DNA of 39,128 bases from Hyphomicrobiaceae bacterium (GTDB lineage: Bacteria > Pseudomonadota > Alphaproteobacteria > Rhizobiales > Hyphomicrobiaceae). The stretch covers positions 1 to 39,128 of the forward strand of contig JACKJI010000020.1 of NCBI GenBank assembly GCA_020638035.1, in the 5' to 3' direction. Below the pieces are notes generated by a model that saw only the letters and a list, made by a program, of their open reading frames with translations, was not told where the DNA came from and searched no databases. The translations under genes were made by a program, and so were the position numbers. Every line of letters begins with the position of its first letter. The first letter of the stretch is position 1. Positions 1-7,972 of the stretch are shown piece after piece.

Positions 1-1086
1 CATGCCGCAGAGTGGCCGGTGCTGCTCGTCGGTGGACGCTGGACACCGGAGGCGAGCCGGCGGTTGCAGGCGTTCGCCGAGCGCATGGACGTACCGGTTC
101 TCTCCGCATTCCGCAGCCAGGACGCCATCGACAATCGCTCGCCCGTCTATTGTGGTCACGCAGGTCTCGCACCACCACCCAAGCTCAAGGCAGCACTCGC
201 CTCAGCCGACCTGCTTATCACCATCGGCACCCACATCGACGAAGTGACAGCCGGCGGGTACACTTCTATCGCCGTTCCTTTGCCGCGGCAGAGGCTCATC
301 CACGTCCATCCCGACGCCATGAGCATCGGCCGCAACCATCACGTCGCGCGTGGCATCGTCTCCACCATCGATCGCTTCGCCGAGCGCCTTGATGACCTGT
401 CGCCATCGGTTCGCGCTGGCATGCGCATGCGCTGGAGTCGATTGCGCTCCGATATGCGCGCCGTCTACGAGTCGTCACGCAGCTTCTCGCCCTCACCCGG
501 AACGCTCCGCCTGGAAGATGTCATTGCCCACCTCGATGCCACTGTGCCCGACGATGCGATCATCACCAACGGCGCCGGCAATTACGCTGCCTTTCTGCAT
601 CGCGTCTTCACCTACAAGTCGCCGCTGACACAGCTCGCTCCTCAGTCGGGCTCCATGGGCTATGGCCTGCCCGCAGCCATCGCCGCCAAGCTTGCCAGAC
701 CTGAGCGCGACGTGATCGCCCTGGCTGGGGACGGCTGCTTCCAGATGGTATCGCAGGATCTCGCGACCGCGGTGCAGTACGGCGCGGCGATCGTTCTCAT
801 CGTTGCCAACAATGCCGGCCTCGGCACCATCCGCGCGGCGCAGACGCAGCACTATCCGGGCCGCGTTACTGCGACCAGCCTCGTCAATCCTGATTTTGCC
901 GCGCTGGCCAAGGCGCATGGCGCCGATGGCATCCGCGTCGGTGATCTTGGTGCCTTCGTAGATGCCTTTGAGCGAGCACGTTCCGCTGCGGGCCCGTTCC
1001 TCATCGAGTTGGCAATCGATCCCGCAGCTCTCGCCCCGGGTCGTTCCGTCGAACCCGCGGGCAAGCCCGCAAACAAGCCTAATTAA
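1..1086 (+). CDS. ThDP-dependent enzyme, acetolactate-synthase-like (5' end missing)
   Basis: The frame is open from the first base, so the N-terminal pyrimidine-binding domain lies outside the window; 361 codons remain. What is visible is the central domain followed by the C-terminal thiamine-diphosphate-binding domain. The cofactor/Mg signature GDG (residues 243-245 counted from base 1) is followed 25 residues later by NN (270-271), the standard ThDP motif, and an SMGYGLPAAIAAK helix precedes it. These are hallmarks of the acetolactate synthase / oxalyl-CoA decarboxylase / benzoylformate decarboxylase superfamily. Substrate cannot be assigned: no acetolactate synthase small subunit is adjacent, which argues against a dedicated IlvB. 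No terminator follows directly; the first one on this strand is at 1447-1489, so transcription may run through the small ORF at 1232. Confidence 0.9.
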   Translation, partial: HAAEWPVLLVGGRWTPEASRRLQAFAERMDVPVLSAFRSQDAIDNRSPVYCGHAGLAPPPKLKAALASADLLITIGTHIDEVTAGGYTSIAVPLPRQRLIHVHPDAMSIGRNHHVARGIVSTIDRFAERLDDLSPSVRAGMRMRWSRLRSDMRAVYESSRSFSPSPGTLRLEDVIAHLDATVPDDAIITNGAGNYAAFLHRVFTYKSPLTQLAPQSGSMGYGLPAAIAAKLARPERDVIALAGDGCFQMVSQDLATAVQYGAAIVLIVANNAGLGTIRAAQTQHYPGRVTATSLVNPDFAALAKAHGADGIRVGDLGAFVDAFERARSAAGPFLIELAIDPAALAPGRSVEPAGKPANKPN

Positions 1087-1112
1087 TTTCTAAATAATCA
1101 GCTTAACAAATC

Positions 1113-1123
1113 GTGAAATTCAC
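1113..1123. promoter_or_regulatory. inverted repeat GTGAA-A-TTCAC in AT-rich leader
   Basis: Perfect 5-1-5 palindrome inside an AT-rich 145-base stretch after the ThDP gene. A second one, CGTCGT-GG-ACGACG, lies at 1152-1165. They may be operator half-sites for the small ORF transcript; no regulator is implied by the sequence. Confidence 0.25.
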
Positions 1124-1231
1124 ACTTTTCTAATTAGTCAAATAAATACCCCGTCGTGGACGACGCCACGAAATTCGGATAATGAATTATTTACAGACGG
1201 CGACTGGAACGAATTAGCCGGAACATCGGAA

Positions 1232-1420
1232 ATGGATCTGATTGCGAAAGGACTTGGCGGGCCGGAACAGAGATGGGGGCGGATCGGCGTGATCCTGTGC
1301 TTTTCTCTATCGGCTGCGCTGCTTCTAAGTTCTCTTCTCAATCCCCGTGCGCTGACCAGCAGATCCTCCGAGCCGGCATCGTCCTCTTCCGCCGCGCCCA
1401 ACGCTCTTCACGACCGCTGA
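1232..1420 (+). CDS. possible small single-pass membrane protein (62 aa)
   Basis: This short ORF is not recognised. It has a charged N-terminus (MDLIAKGLGGPEQRWGR), one hydrophobic stretch of about 20 residues (IGVILCFSLSAALLLSSLL) and a Ser/Pro-rich tail, which fits a small inner-membrane protein. Support for a real transcript is the perfect intrinsic terminator 27 bases after the stop, on the same strand. Against it, no good ribosome binding site precedes the ATG. The leader (1087-1231) is much more AT-rich than its surroundings. It could instead be the 3' untranslated region of the upstream ThDP gene or a small RNA. Confidence 0.4.
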   Translation: MDLIAKGLGGPEQRWGRIGVILCFSLSAALLLSSLLNPRALTSRSSEPASSSSAAPNALHDR

Positions 1421-1446
1421 CCCAAATAGTTGCTGCTGAACCGCGC

Positions 1447-1489
1447 TTGAGCGAGTCTCCCCACCGGAGACTCGCTCAATTGCTTTTTT
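1447..1489 (+). terminator. strong intrinsic terminator
   Basis: A perfect 14-bp stem (arms 1447-1460 and 1466-1479) with a 5-base loop is followed by TTGCTTTTTT. The U-tract is present only for plus-strand transcription. It ends the transcript covering the ThDP enzyme and/or the small ORF 1232-1420, and separates them from the convergent aldolase gene. Confidence 0.9.
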
Positions 1490-1512
1490 CAACACAAGCT
1501 GATCGATATTGT

Positions 1513-2442
1513 TCAACCTGCTTCAATGGCGATCGGTATTGAGAAGTCGACTTCGCGCTGCAGATCGTCGACCAGCCGGGCCTGTTCGGCCGCCTCCATC
1601 GCCACAAGCGGCGGCCGCACGACGAGCCATTGCGGGTCGTTGCGGTAATGCGCGATCAGCGCCTTGAGGCCCGGGATGGTCGGCGCCTTCTGAATCGCCG
1701 CGCGAACCTCTGCCACTCGTGCCTGCAACGACGCTGCCACCTCGCTATCGGCCTGATCATAAAGCGAACGGATGGCGCGGGCCTGCACATTGGCCGTCGC
1801 CGAGATGCAACCTGCCGCGCCGTGCTTCATACCCTCGATGAGAAAGCTCTCGGAGGCGGGAAACACCGCGAGATCTGGAAACGCCTCGATGACCCTCAGC
1901 GTATTGGCCATATCGCCCGAAGAATCCTTGAGCCCGACAATCTCGTCGGGATACTCGCTGACGAGCCTATCAATCAGTTCGAGCGTGATCGGCACCGTCG
2001 TCATCTGCGGAATGTGGTAGAGGTAGAGCCGCAGACGGTGATCACCGACCTCCTCGATGAGCTCCGCGTAATACCGGTAAAGACCCTCGGTATCCGGCTG
2101 CTTGAAGAAATAGGGCGGCAAGACCAGCGCGCCTGCACACCCCAGATCGACGGCATGCTGGGTGAGCACGATGGCGTCGGCGAGCGACGGCGCACCTGTT
2201 CCCGGCATGAGTCGCGCCGGATCGATGCCCGCCTCGATCATGTCCTCGAGAAGTTCCATGCGCTCATCGAGGCCTAGTGATGGTCCCTCGCTCGTCGTGC
2301 CGAACGGTGCCAGCGCCGTGCACCCGTCCTCCAGCAGCCACTCGCAATGCTCGATGAAGCGATCGGTGTCGGGTCCGCCGTCTTCCGCAAAAGGCGTCAG
2401 CACGGGCGCGATCACGCCGGATAGATGTGTGGTGTCCTGCAT
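1513..2442 (-). CDS. DapA/NAL-superfamily aldolase (dihydrodipicolinate synthase family)
   Basis: The 309-aa (beta/alpha)8-barrel class I aldolase/lyase has the length usual for this family. GTTSEGPSL stands at the usual GTTGE position, the Schiff-base lysine is in GLKDSSGD, and the catalytic tyrosine is in YLYHIPQMTT. True DHDPS enzymes have YNVPxRT here, with an arginine that holds the substrate carboxylate. This protein has Gln-Met instead, so lysine biosynthesis is unlikely and it probably cleaves or condenses another 2-keto acid (inference). It lies downstream of an AEC-type carrier on the same strand (137-base gap), which suggests uptake and breakdown of one organic acid. Confidence 0.88.
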   Translation of the reverse strand: MQDTTHLSGVIAPVLTPFAEDGGPDTDRFIEHCEWLLEDGCTALAPFGTTSEGPSLGLDERMELLEDMIEAGIDPARLMPGTGAPSLADAIVLTQHAVDLGCAGALVLPPYFFKQPDTEGLYRYYAELIEEVGDHRLRLYLYHIPQMTTVPITLELIDRLVSEYPDEIVGLKDSSGDMANTLRVIEAFPDLAVFPASESFLIEGMKHGAAGCISATANVQARAIRSLYDQADSEVAASLQARVAEVRAAIQKAPTIPGLKALIAHYRNDPQWLVVRPPLVAMEAAEQARLVDDLQREVDFSIPIAIEAG

Positions 2443-2579
2443 TGCTGCTCGCGCCCTCTTGTTTCACCCTAGAGTGCCCCTGCTCTAGACAGAGTGGGGC
2501 TCCAGAGCAAGCTGCGCGTTCTGGCGCGCCGATCAAAATAGCCCTGCAGAACCGTCCAAGCATGCGCGTCACGGACGCA

Positions 2580-3503
2580 TCAAGACAGCCGCACTAGGAG
2601 AATCCAGCCCGTCACCACGATTGGTGACAGCAGCGTCGAGAACAGCACGGCACCTGAGACGAATCGTGGCTGTCGGTCGTACTCGGCACAAAACAGTGCC
2701 AGCAAAACGCCAACCGGTGTCGCCGCAGCGACGACGTAGAGATCCAAGAGATCGTCAGGAATAGCGAGCGCCAGTCCAAGCCCCCACGTCAGAGCCGGCG
2801 CCGCCAAAAGCTTCAAGATGAGCACGAGGCTCAAGGGGCCGGCCTCCAGACCACCTCGGCCGGTCTGAGCAAGCTGCGCGCCAAGAGCGAATAGCGCCAG
2901 CGGCGGAAACGTTGTTCCGATGAGTTCGATGGGCGTCCCGATAACGGGCGGCAGTCTGATCTCCGCCGCGCGTAGGGCGAGGCCGACAAGCACCGCCGGC
3001 ACCACCGGCGTTTCGAACGCCACCTTCAGTCGCGCCAGCATGCCTCGTTCGCCCCGGTCTGGCGCCAGCATCCACGCCCCGACCGAAACGATCAAAATCG
3101 TCATCATCGATGTGATGACTGACTGGTGAAGGATGAAGCTCTCCGGGAAGGCGAGTTTCACCAGTGGGATTCCATAGTTGCCTACATTCGCATAGACCGT
3201 CGCCATTGCGAGGATCGGTGCATACTCCGCAGGCAGCCGGAAGAGCTTCGCCGCGAGCCATCCCAGCAGCAACAGAAGCGCGAATTGGATTGCCGTGAAA
3301 TAGATCGTCGGCCACAGCTCGCCGATCGGCTGGCGCGCGGCGGACAGGAAATGGAGCAGGAACGCCGGCATGATGATGAACACGATGAGCCGGTTGAGGC
3401 TCGGCACATCCAGATTCAATCGCCGCTGCGCGCCAAAACCCAATCCGACGAGCGCGACGATCGGGAGCGTCACATTCATCAGAATTTCGGTGAAGAGTTG
3501 CAT
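2580..3503 (-). CDS. AEC (auxin efflux carrier) family transporter
   Basis: This 307-aa protein is almost entirely hydrophobic, with about ten predicted membrane helices. A helix bundle starts at MNVTLPIVALVGLGFGAQ, and NVGNYGIPLVKLAF matches the conserved mid-protein AEC segment with an unwound Gly-Asn-Pro-type helix. Bacterial AEC members (MleP/MdcF type) carry malate, malonate or other carboxylates, so the gene is probably an inner-membrane organic-acid carrier. It is upstream of, and codirectional with, the DapA-like aldolase. Substrate and transport direction cannot be read from the sequence. Confidence 0.88.
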   Translation of the reverse strand: MQLFTEILMNVTLPIVALVGLGFGAQRRLNLDVPSLNRLIVFIIMPAFLLHFLSAARQPIGELWPTIYFTAIQFALLLLLGWLAAKLFRLPAEYAPILAMATVYANVGNYGIPLVKLAFPESFILHQSVITSMMTILIVSVGAWMLAPDRGERGMLARLKVAFETPVVPAVLVGLALRAAEIRLPPVIGTPIELIGTTFPPLALFALGAQLAQTGRGGLEAGPLSLVLILKLLAAPALTWGLGLALAIPDDLLDLYVVAAATPVGVLLALFCAEYDRQPRFVSGAVLFSTLLSPIVVTGWILLVRLS

Positions 3504-3607
3504 GCGATCTCGATATGGCGCGGCGAGCGAAGCCCGCCTCCTAACACGGCCCCGCCCCCTGCGCCACGCCTTCCCGTCAACAAGCCGCCGGCATGCTTGC
3601 CGACTTT

Positions 3608-3630
3608 GGCCCGCACGATTTCAGCGGGCC
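3608..3630 (-). terminator. GC-rich hairpin just after ilvA, no U-tract
   Basis: Perfect 7-bp stem GGCCCGC/GCGGGCC (3608-3614 and 3624-3630) two bases beyond the threonine dehydratase stop. No run of T follows on the minus strand, so it may stabilise the 3' end or act as a weak or Rho-assisted terminator. Confidence 0.3.
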
Positions 3631-3632
3631 GC

Positions 3633-4889
3633 CTACACGCCCTTGACGTGCACTGCGTAGCCCGCCGCTTTCAGACCTTCGACCACACTCTCCAGATGCC
3701 TGCGATCGCGCGTCTCGATGACAACGTGCAGCTCCGCCCCTTTGGCCGGCAGCACCGTGAACACGCGCTGGTGATAGACCTCGACGATGTTGGCACCCGC
3801 CTCCGCGATAACGCCGGTTACCCGAGCGAGCTGTCCGGGCCGGTCGGGAATATCGATGGAAAGCTGCGAGAGGCGGCCCTCGCGAGCTAGCCCGCGTGTC
3901 AGCACCGAGGCGAGCAGCCGTGTATCGATGTTGCCGCCACACAAGACGAGGCCGACGCGCTTGCCGTGGAAACGGTGCCGGTCGGCCATGACCGCCGCGA
4001 GGCCAGCCGCGCCAGCGCCCTCAACGACCGTCTTCTCGATCTGCAAAAGCAGGCTCAGCGCCGCCTCGATGTCGGCCTCACTCACCAGGACGATATCGTC
4101 GACAAGAGCCCGGACGTGCCGCGTCGTGATGTTTCCCGGCGCTTTCACCGCGATGCCTTCCGCGAGGCTATCACCGCGCATCGGCAGATGCTGGCCTTTG
4201 ACAGCGTTGTACATGGACGGATAGAGCGCCGCCTGGACGCCGATAACCTGGATATGCGGATTGATGGATTTGGCGGCAACCGCGATGCCCGAAATGAGGC
4301 CGCCGCCGCCAATCGGTACGACCAGCACATCGAGCGTTGGCGTCTTGGCCAGCATTTCCAGCGCGATCGTTCCCTGTCCGGCGATCACGAGCCGATCGTC
4401 ATAGGGATGGACGAACGTCAGCCGCCGCCTCGCACCAAGCTCCAGCGCATGCGCGGAGGCCTCCTCCAGGCTCTCGCCCTCGAGTACCACCTCCGCACCT
4501 AGTGCGCGCGTGTTCTCCACCTTCACCGTCGGGGTCACTGCAGGCATGACGATCGTTGCCGGAATTCCCAAGCGCCGTGCGTGATAGGCGACCCCTTGCG
4601 CGTGATTGCCCGCCGACATCGTAATAACCCCGCGCTGGCGCTCTTCGGGTCCCAGCGCATTGAGCCGGTTCAGCGCGCCACGCTCCTTGAAGGAGCCCGT
4701 AAACTGCAGGTTCTCGAATTTCAGCCAGAGCTCAGCCCCCAGGATGTCGGATAACGTGCGGCTGCGATCGAACGTCGTGTCAATGATGTGCGGCCGCAGC
4801 ACCGCCTGTGCCGCCGCGATATCGGCAGGCGTCACGAGGTCTGCCCCGCCCGACGCCTGCCGACCGCCGAGACCATCTTCGTGCTGCAT
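3633..4889 (-). CDS. ilvA: threonine ammonia-lyase (threonine dehydratase) with C-terminal ACT domain
   Basis: This PLP enzyme converts L-threonine to 2-oxobutanoate and ammonia, the entry step to isoleucine. The PLP lysine is K68 in GSFKERGALN and the phosphate-binding glycine loop is VPIGGGGLISG. A single ACT domain occupies about residues 340-418 (LSIDIPDRPGQLARVTG onward), the architecture of the 400-aa one-ACT form rather than the 510-aa two-domain IlvA. The ACT domain suggests allosteric control by an amino acid. The ATG at 4889 is preceded by GGAGGGGG about ten bases away, which supports this start. The N-terminal 18 residues look non-conserved. It is divergent from the dehydrogenase at 5158. 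Confidence 0.95.
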   Translation of the reverse strand: MQHEDGLGGRQASGGADLVTPADIAAAQAVLRPHIIDTTFDRSRTLSDILGAELWLKFENLQFTGSFKERGALNRLNALGPEERQRGVITMSAGNHAQGVAYHARRLGIPATIVMPAVTPTVKVENTRALGAEVVLEGESLEEASAHALELGARRRLTFVHPYDDRLVIAGQGTIALEMLAKTPTLDVLVVPIGGGGLISGIAVAAKSINPHIQVIGVQAALYPSMYNAVKGQHLPMRGDSLAEGIAVKAPGNITTRHVRALVDDIVLVSEADIEAALSLLLQIEKTVVEGAGAAGLAAVMADRHRFHGKRVGLVLCGGNIDTRLLASVLTRGLAREGRLSQLSIDIPDRPGQLARVTGVIAEAGANIVEVYHQRVFTVLPAKGAELHVVIETRDRRHLESVVEGLKAAGYAVHVKGV

Positions 4890-5157
4890 GACCTAATCCC
4901 CCTCCGTTCAGCGACTTCCACCCGCACATCAACTTGCTCGCCCGCGTGACACGCCAACATTATATGCCGGATCGAGGGTAGACGCGGAGGCTGTGATCGG
5001 AACCGCTTGTGATTGCCCAGACGCCGAGGCTTGCTTCAAGCAAACCCGATCAGCGTTTTTTCAATTGGCCCTCGCTGTTCCATTCGATTAAGACACGACG
5101 TGACTGCGAGGGGTCGCGGATGCTCCCGCCCGCACCAACAAGGAGGAACACGGGGTC

Positions 5158-6048
5158 ATGGCCAAGGTCGCGTTTATCGGTTTGGGCGTCATGGGTTATC
5201 CGATGGCGGGCCACATCTTCAAGAAGGGTGGACATGAACTCACCGTCTACAACAGGACCTTTGCCAAAGCCGAGAAATGGGTGGCCGAGTACGGCACAGG
5301 CCGCGCCGTGCCGACCCCGGCGGCCGCCGCCGACGGTGCTGATTTCGTCTTCTCCTGCGTTGGCAACGACGATGACCTGCGCGCCGTAACGATCGGCAAA
5401 GACGGTGCGTTCGAGGCGATGAAGACGGGTGCCGTGTTCATCGACAATACGACTGCCTCCGCCACTGTCGCCCGCGAGCTTTATGCCGCTGCAACCGCGG
5501 CGGGCTTCGGCTTTCTCGATGCGCCTGTCTCCGGCGGCCAGGCCGGCGCCGAGAACGGCGTGCTGACCGTCATGGTCGGCGGTGACAAAGACGTCTTCGA
5601 GCGAGCAAAACCCATCATTTCCCACTATGCGCGCATGGTCAATTTGATCGGCGCACCCGGCGCCGGTCAGCTCACCAAGATGGTCAATCAGATCTGCATC
5701 GCCGGACTCGTCCAGGGCCTCGCTGAGGGCCTGCACATGGCGCAGAAGGCGGGCCTCGACATTCCCGCCGTCATGGACACCATCTCCAAGGGCGCCGCCC
5801 AGTCCTGGCAGATGGAAAACCGCTGGAAGACGATGGTCGAGGGCAAATTCGATTATGGCTTCGCCGTCGACTGGATGCGCAAGGATCTTGGAATCTGCTT
5901 GGAGGAGGCGCGCGGCAACGGCGCCAGCCTGCCCGTCACCGCCCTCGTCGACCAGTTCTTCTCCGAGGTGCAACGCATGGGCGGCAAGCGTTGGGACACC
6001 TCAAGCCTCATCGCCCGTCTCAACAATGCCGACAAGGCAAAGGCCTGA
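5158..6048 (+). CDS. NAD(P)-dependent beta-hydroxyacid dehydrogenase (3-hydroxyisobutyrate dehydrogenase / GarR family)
   Basis: The 296-aa protein has the full family plan. An N-terminal Rossmann domain carries GLGVMGYPM (residues 8-16), the substrate loop is DAPVSGGQAG (121-130), and the catalytic lysine K174 with N177 sits in KMVNQ at the start of the all-helical domain. Members reduce or oxidise 3-hydroxyisobutyrate, tartronate semialdehyde or succinic semialdehyde; which one applies here is not decidable. AGGAGG at 5141-5146 supports the ATG. The thioesterase gene begins only 9 bases after the stop, so the two probably form an operon. Confidence 0.93.
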   Translation: MAKVAFIGLGVMGYPMAGHIFKKGGHELTVYNRTFAKAEKWVAEYGTGRAVPTPAAAADGADFVFSCVGNDDDLRAVTIGKDGAFEAMKTGAVFIDNTTASATVARELYAAATAAGFGFLDAPVSGGQAGAENGVLTVMVGGDKDVFERAKPIISHYARMVNLIGAPGAGQLTKMVNQICIAGLVQGLAEGLHMAQKAGLDIPAVMDTISKGAAQSWQMENRWKTMVEGKFDYGFAVDWMRKDLGICLEEARGNGASLPVTALVDQFFSEVQRMGGKRWDTSSLIARLNNADKAKA

Positions 6049-6057
6049 ACCACACCG

Positions 6058-6519
6058 ATGGCCGAACTGCCTGCTACGCCTGATCCTGCATCGCCCGCAC
6101 AGACCGCCGAGCTACGGCTCGTCGAGCAGATGGCAAAGCGAAATCCCGTGTTTCGCCACCTCGGCATCGTCGTCGAGGTGGCCGAGCCCGGTCACACGCG
6201 CTTTGCCATGCACGTCCGACCCGATCTCACCAACACGTTCGGCGTCGGTCACGGCGGCATTATTTTCACGCTCGCCGACATGGCCTTCGGCTTTGCCTGC
6301 AATTCATCGGGCGAGCGGGCCATGACAGCGAGCGCGGCGATCGACTATCTCGCTCCGGCGCCGCTCGAAGCCCGCCTTGTTGCGGACGCTCGCGAGGTCG
6401 CCCGCCAGGGACGCAATGTTTTCTACGATGTGGTGATCTCGGTCGATGGCGGCGATCCCATCGCGATCGTGCGCGGGCGCATGAAGGTTCTGGGCGGCAA
6501 GGTCATTGCCGATGCCTGA
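6058..6519 (+). CDS. paaI: PaaI-like hotdog-fold acyl-CoA thioesterase
   Basis: This 153-aa single hotdog domain carries HGGIIFTLADMAFGFACNS, the signature of the PaaI thioesterase group in which the Asp of the central helix activates water. PaaI removes hydroxyphenylacetyl-CoA and similar thioesters and is usually near paa genes. No other phenylacetate genes are visible here, so the physiological substrate may differ. The family match is clear; the specific paa role is inference. It is probably cotranscribed with the dehydrogenase 9 bases upstream. Confidence 0.85.
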   Translation: MAELPATPDPASPAQTAELRLVEQMAKRNPVFRHLGIVVEVAEPGHTRFAMHVRPDLTNTFGVGHGGIIFTLADMAFGFACNSSGERAMTASAAIDYLAPAPLEARLVADAREVARQGRNVFYDVVISVDGGDPIAIVRGRMKVLGGKVIADA

Positions 6520-6605
6520 CGTGGGTTGAATTCAATTCCGCCGCGGTTCAGCTTAACAGGCGTGCGTCCGGATTTTGTACCGGACCCAGGCAAAGGGGAC
6601 GCAGC

Positions 6606-7025
6606 GTGAAAAGCTACCGCAAGGAGCTGTGGTTCGACATCACGGGCCGGCGCGCATTCGTCAACATCACACCAGAGATCGAAGCCTGCCTTGCCGAGAG
6701 CGGCGTGCGCGAGGGCTTGGTACTCGTCAATGCCATGCACATCACCGCCTCCGTTTTCATCAACGACGACGAGCGCGGGTTGCATCATGACTACGAGATC
6801 TGGCTGGAAAAGCTCGCCCCTCATGCGCCTGTGTCCGCCTACCAGCACAACCGCGCCGGCGAAGACAACGCCGACGCTCATTTGAAGCGTCAGGTGATGG
6901 GACGCGAGGTTGTCGTCGCCATCACCAACGGCAAGCTCGATTTCGGACCCTGGGAGCAGATCTTCTACGGTGAGTTCGATGGTGGCCGGCGGAAACGCGT
7001 GCTGGTCAAGATCATCGGCGAGTAG
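6606..7025 (+). CDS. yjbQ: YjbQ family protein (UPF0047, secondary thiamine-phosphate synthase type)
   Basis: This compact 139-aa protein has the signature order of YjbQ/UPF0047. The N-terminal strand is followed by NAMHITASVFINDDE, a His-containing mid region (YQHNRAGEDNADAHLKR) and the C-terminal GPWEQIFYGEFDG. Family members can complement thiamine-phosphate synthase mutants weakly; the true role is unsettled. The start is GTG, with AAGGGGA about 8 bases upstream. No TPP riboswitch was seen. It is convergent with the Lrp-type regulator. Confidence 0.92.
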   Translation: MKSYRKELWFDITGRRAFVNITPEIEACLAESGVREGLVLVNAMHITASVFINDDERGLHHDYEIWLEKLAPHAPVSAYQHNRAGEDNADAHLKRQVMGREVVVAITNGKLDFGPWEQIFYGEFDGGRRKRVLVKIIGE

Positions 7026-7149
7026 AACCCATCAGGGCAGCAAACCGGGGCCACCGCAGACCCGCATTGAGGTCCTAGCAGCCATGCCGCCCACCGACCT
7101 CACGCTCCTCGGATTCGTCTGCACAAAGCAGGGGCTGTACCGGCAGCAT

Positions 7150-7644
7150 TCAAGCCTTCGCTGGCTCTTTCTCCTTGCTGATCGGCACGAACGACAGCGG
7201 CAGCTCGGTTGTGTACTTGATCTGCTCCATTGCGAATGCGGAGGAGACCTTGGCGATCTCGATGCGTCCGATCAGCCGCTTGTAGAACTCGTCGTAGGCG
7301 GCGATGTCGGGGACGACGACGCGCAGCAGGTAATCGATGTCACCCGACATACGGTAGAACTCCACCACCTCGGGAAAATCGACCACAGCCTTGTGGAACT
7401 TCTCCAGCCACGCCAGCGAGTGCTGATCGGTCTTGATCGAGACGAAGACGGTCACTCCGGCATTGACGCTCGCGGGATCGAGCACGGCCACGCGTCGCTG
7501 GATAACGCCTGCCTCCTCCAGCTTCTGCATGCGCCGCCAGCACGGCGTCGTCGAAAGTCCCACCTCTTTGCCGATCTCGGCCACCGGGCGCGTACAGTCT
7601 TTCTGCAGCAGCCTGAGGATCTTGACGTCCATCTCATCCAGCAC
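7150..7644 (-). CDS. Lrp/AsnC family transcriptional regulator
   Basis: The 164-aa regulator has an N-terminal winged helix-turn-helix (LDEMDVKILRLLQ, then VGLSTTPCWRRMQKLEE as recognition region). It continues with a RAM/ACT-like ligand-binding domain (GDIDYLLRVVVPDIAAYDEF). Family members form oligomers and respond to amino acids. I chose the GTG at 7644 because AGAGGTG precedes it and the family begins at LDEMD. The ATG at 7689 lacks any ribosome binding site. The divergent intergenic region upstream is AT-rich with two long T-runs, typical of a wrapped Lrp target, so autoregulation is plausible. Confidence 0.92.
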   Translation of the reverse strand: MLDEMDVKILRLLQKDCTRPVAEIGKEVGLSTTPCWRRMQKLEEAGVIQRRVAVLDPASVNAGVTVFVSIKTDQHSLAWLEKFHKAVVDFPEVVEFYRMSGDIDYLLRVVVPDIAAYDEFYKRLIGRIEIAKVSSAFAMEQIKYTTELPLSFVPISKEKEPAKA

Positions 7645-7689
7645 CGGACACCTCTGAAGAAGAATTTCGTTCCGCGATGGCAGGAGCAT

Positions 7690-7972
7690 TAGATCATTTT
7701 TTTACTACAGTCCAGGGAATGCGCAGTTAAATGGTATCTTTTTTCGTATTTTGCCTGGATCGGCCTTGGATTTTGCGCGCCGCGGGAGCATATTCGGCGC
7801 TGAGGCTTGGGCGTTCCGCGGCGAGTCGCCAAGTCACCCAGCCTCAACCTAGACCACGCCGCTCACCCCGACGCGTCAGCGCCAGAACGGCCCATGCCGA
7901 TGCGACCGGAGCCCGACAACCCTAGCCGACGTGATCCAAACCACAGCTAACCAAGCCCCAAGGTGCCGCCAC
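7690..7972. promoter_or_regulatory. AT-rich divergent promoter region between Lrp-type regulator and DUF442 gene
   Basis: The 283-base gap holds a T7 run (around 7696-7702) and a T6 run followed by CGTATTTTG (around 7740-7755), standing out against GC-rich surroundings. Both flanking genes start outward from it. No clear -35/-10 pair could be fixed. The rest of the gap, toward 7972, is GC-rich and shows nothing definite. Confidence 0.35.

Noticed and set aside
5035..5061. GCTTG-CTT-CAAGC hairpin near a T6 run, possible terminator
   Set aside because: The T run is 14 bases from a 5-bp stem and no gene ends upstream on that strand; both flanking genes diverge from this gap.
7731..7925. 64-codon ORF in the lrp/DUF442 divergent gap
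   Set aside because: It lies over the AT-rich control region; Arg/Ser-rich composition and no start signal.
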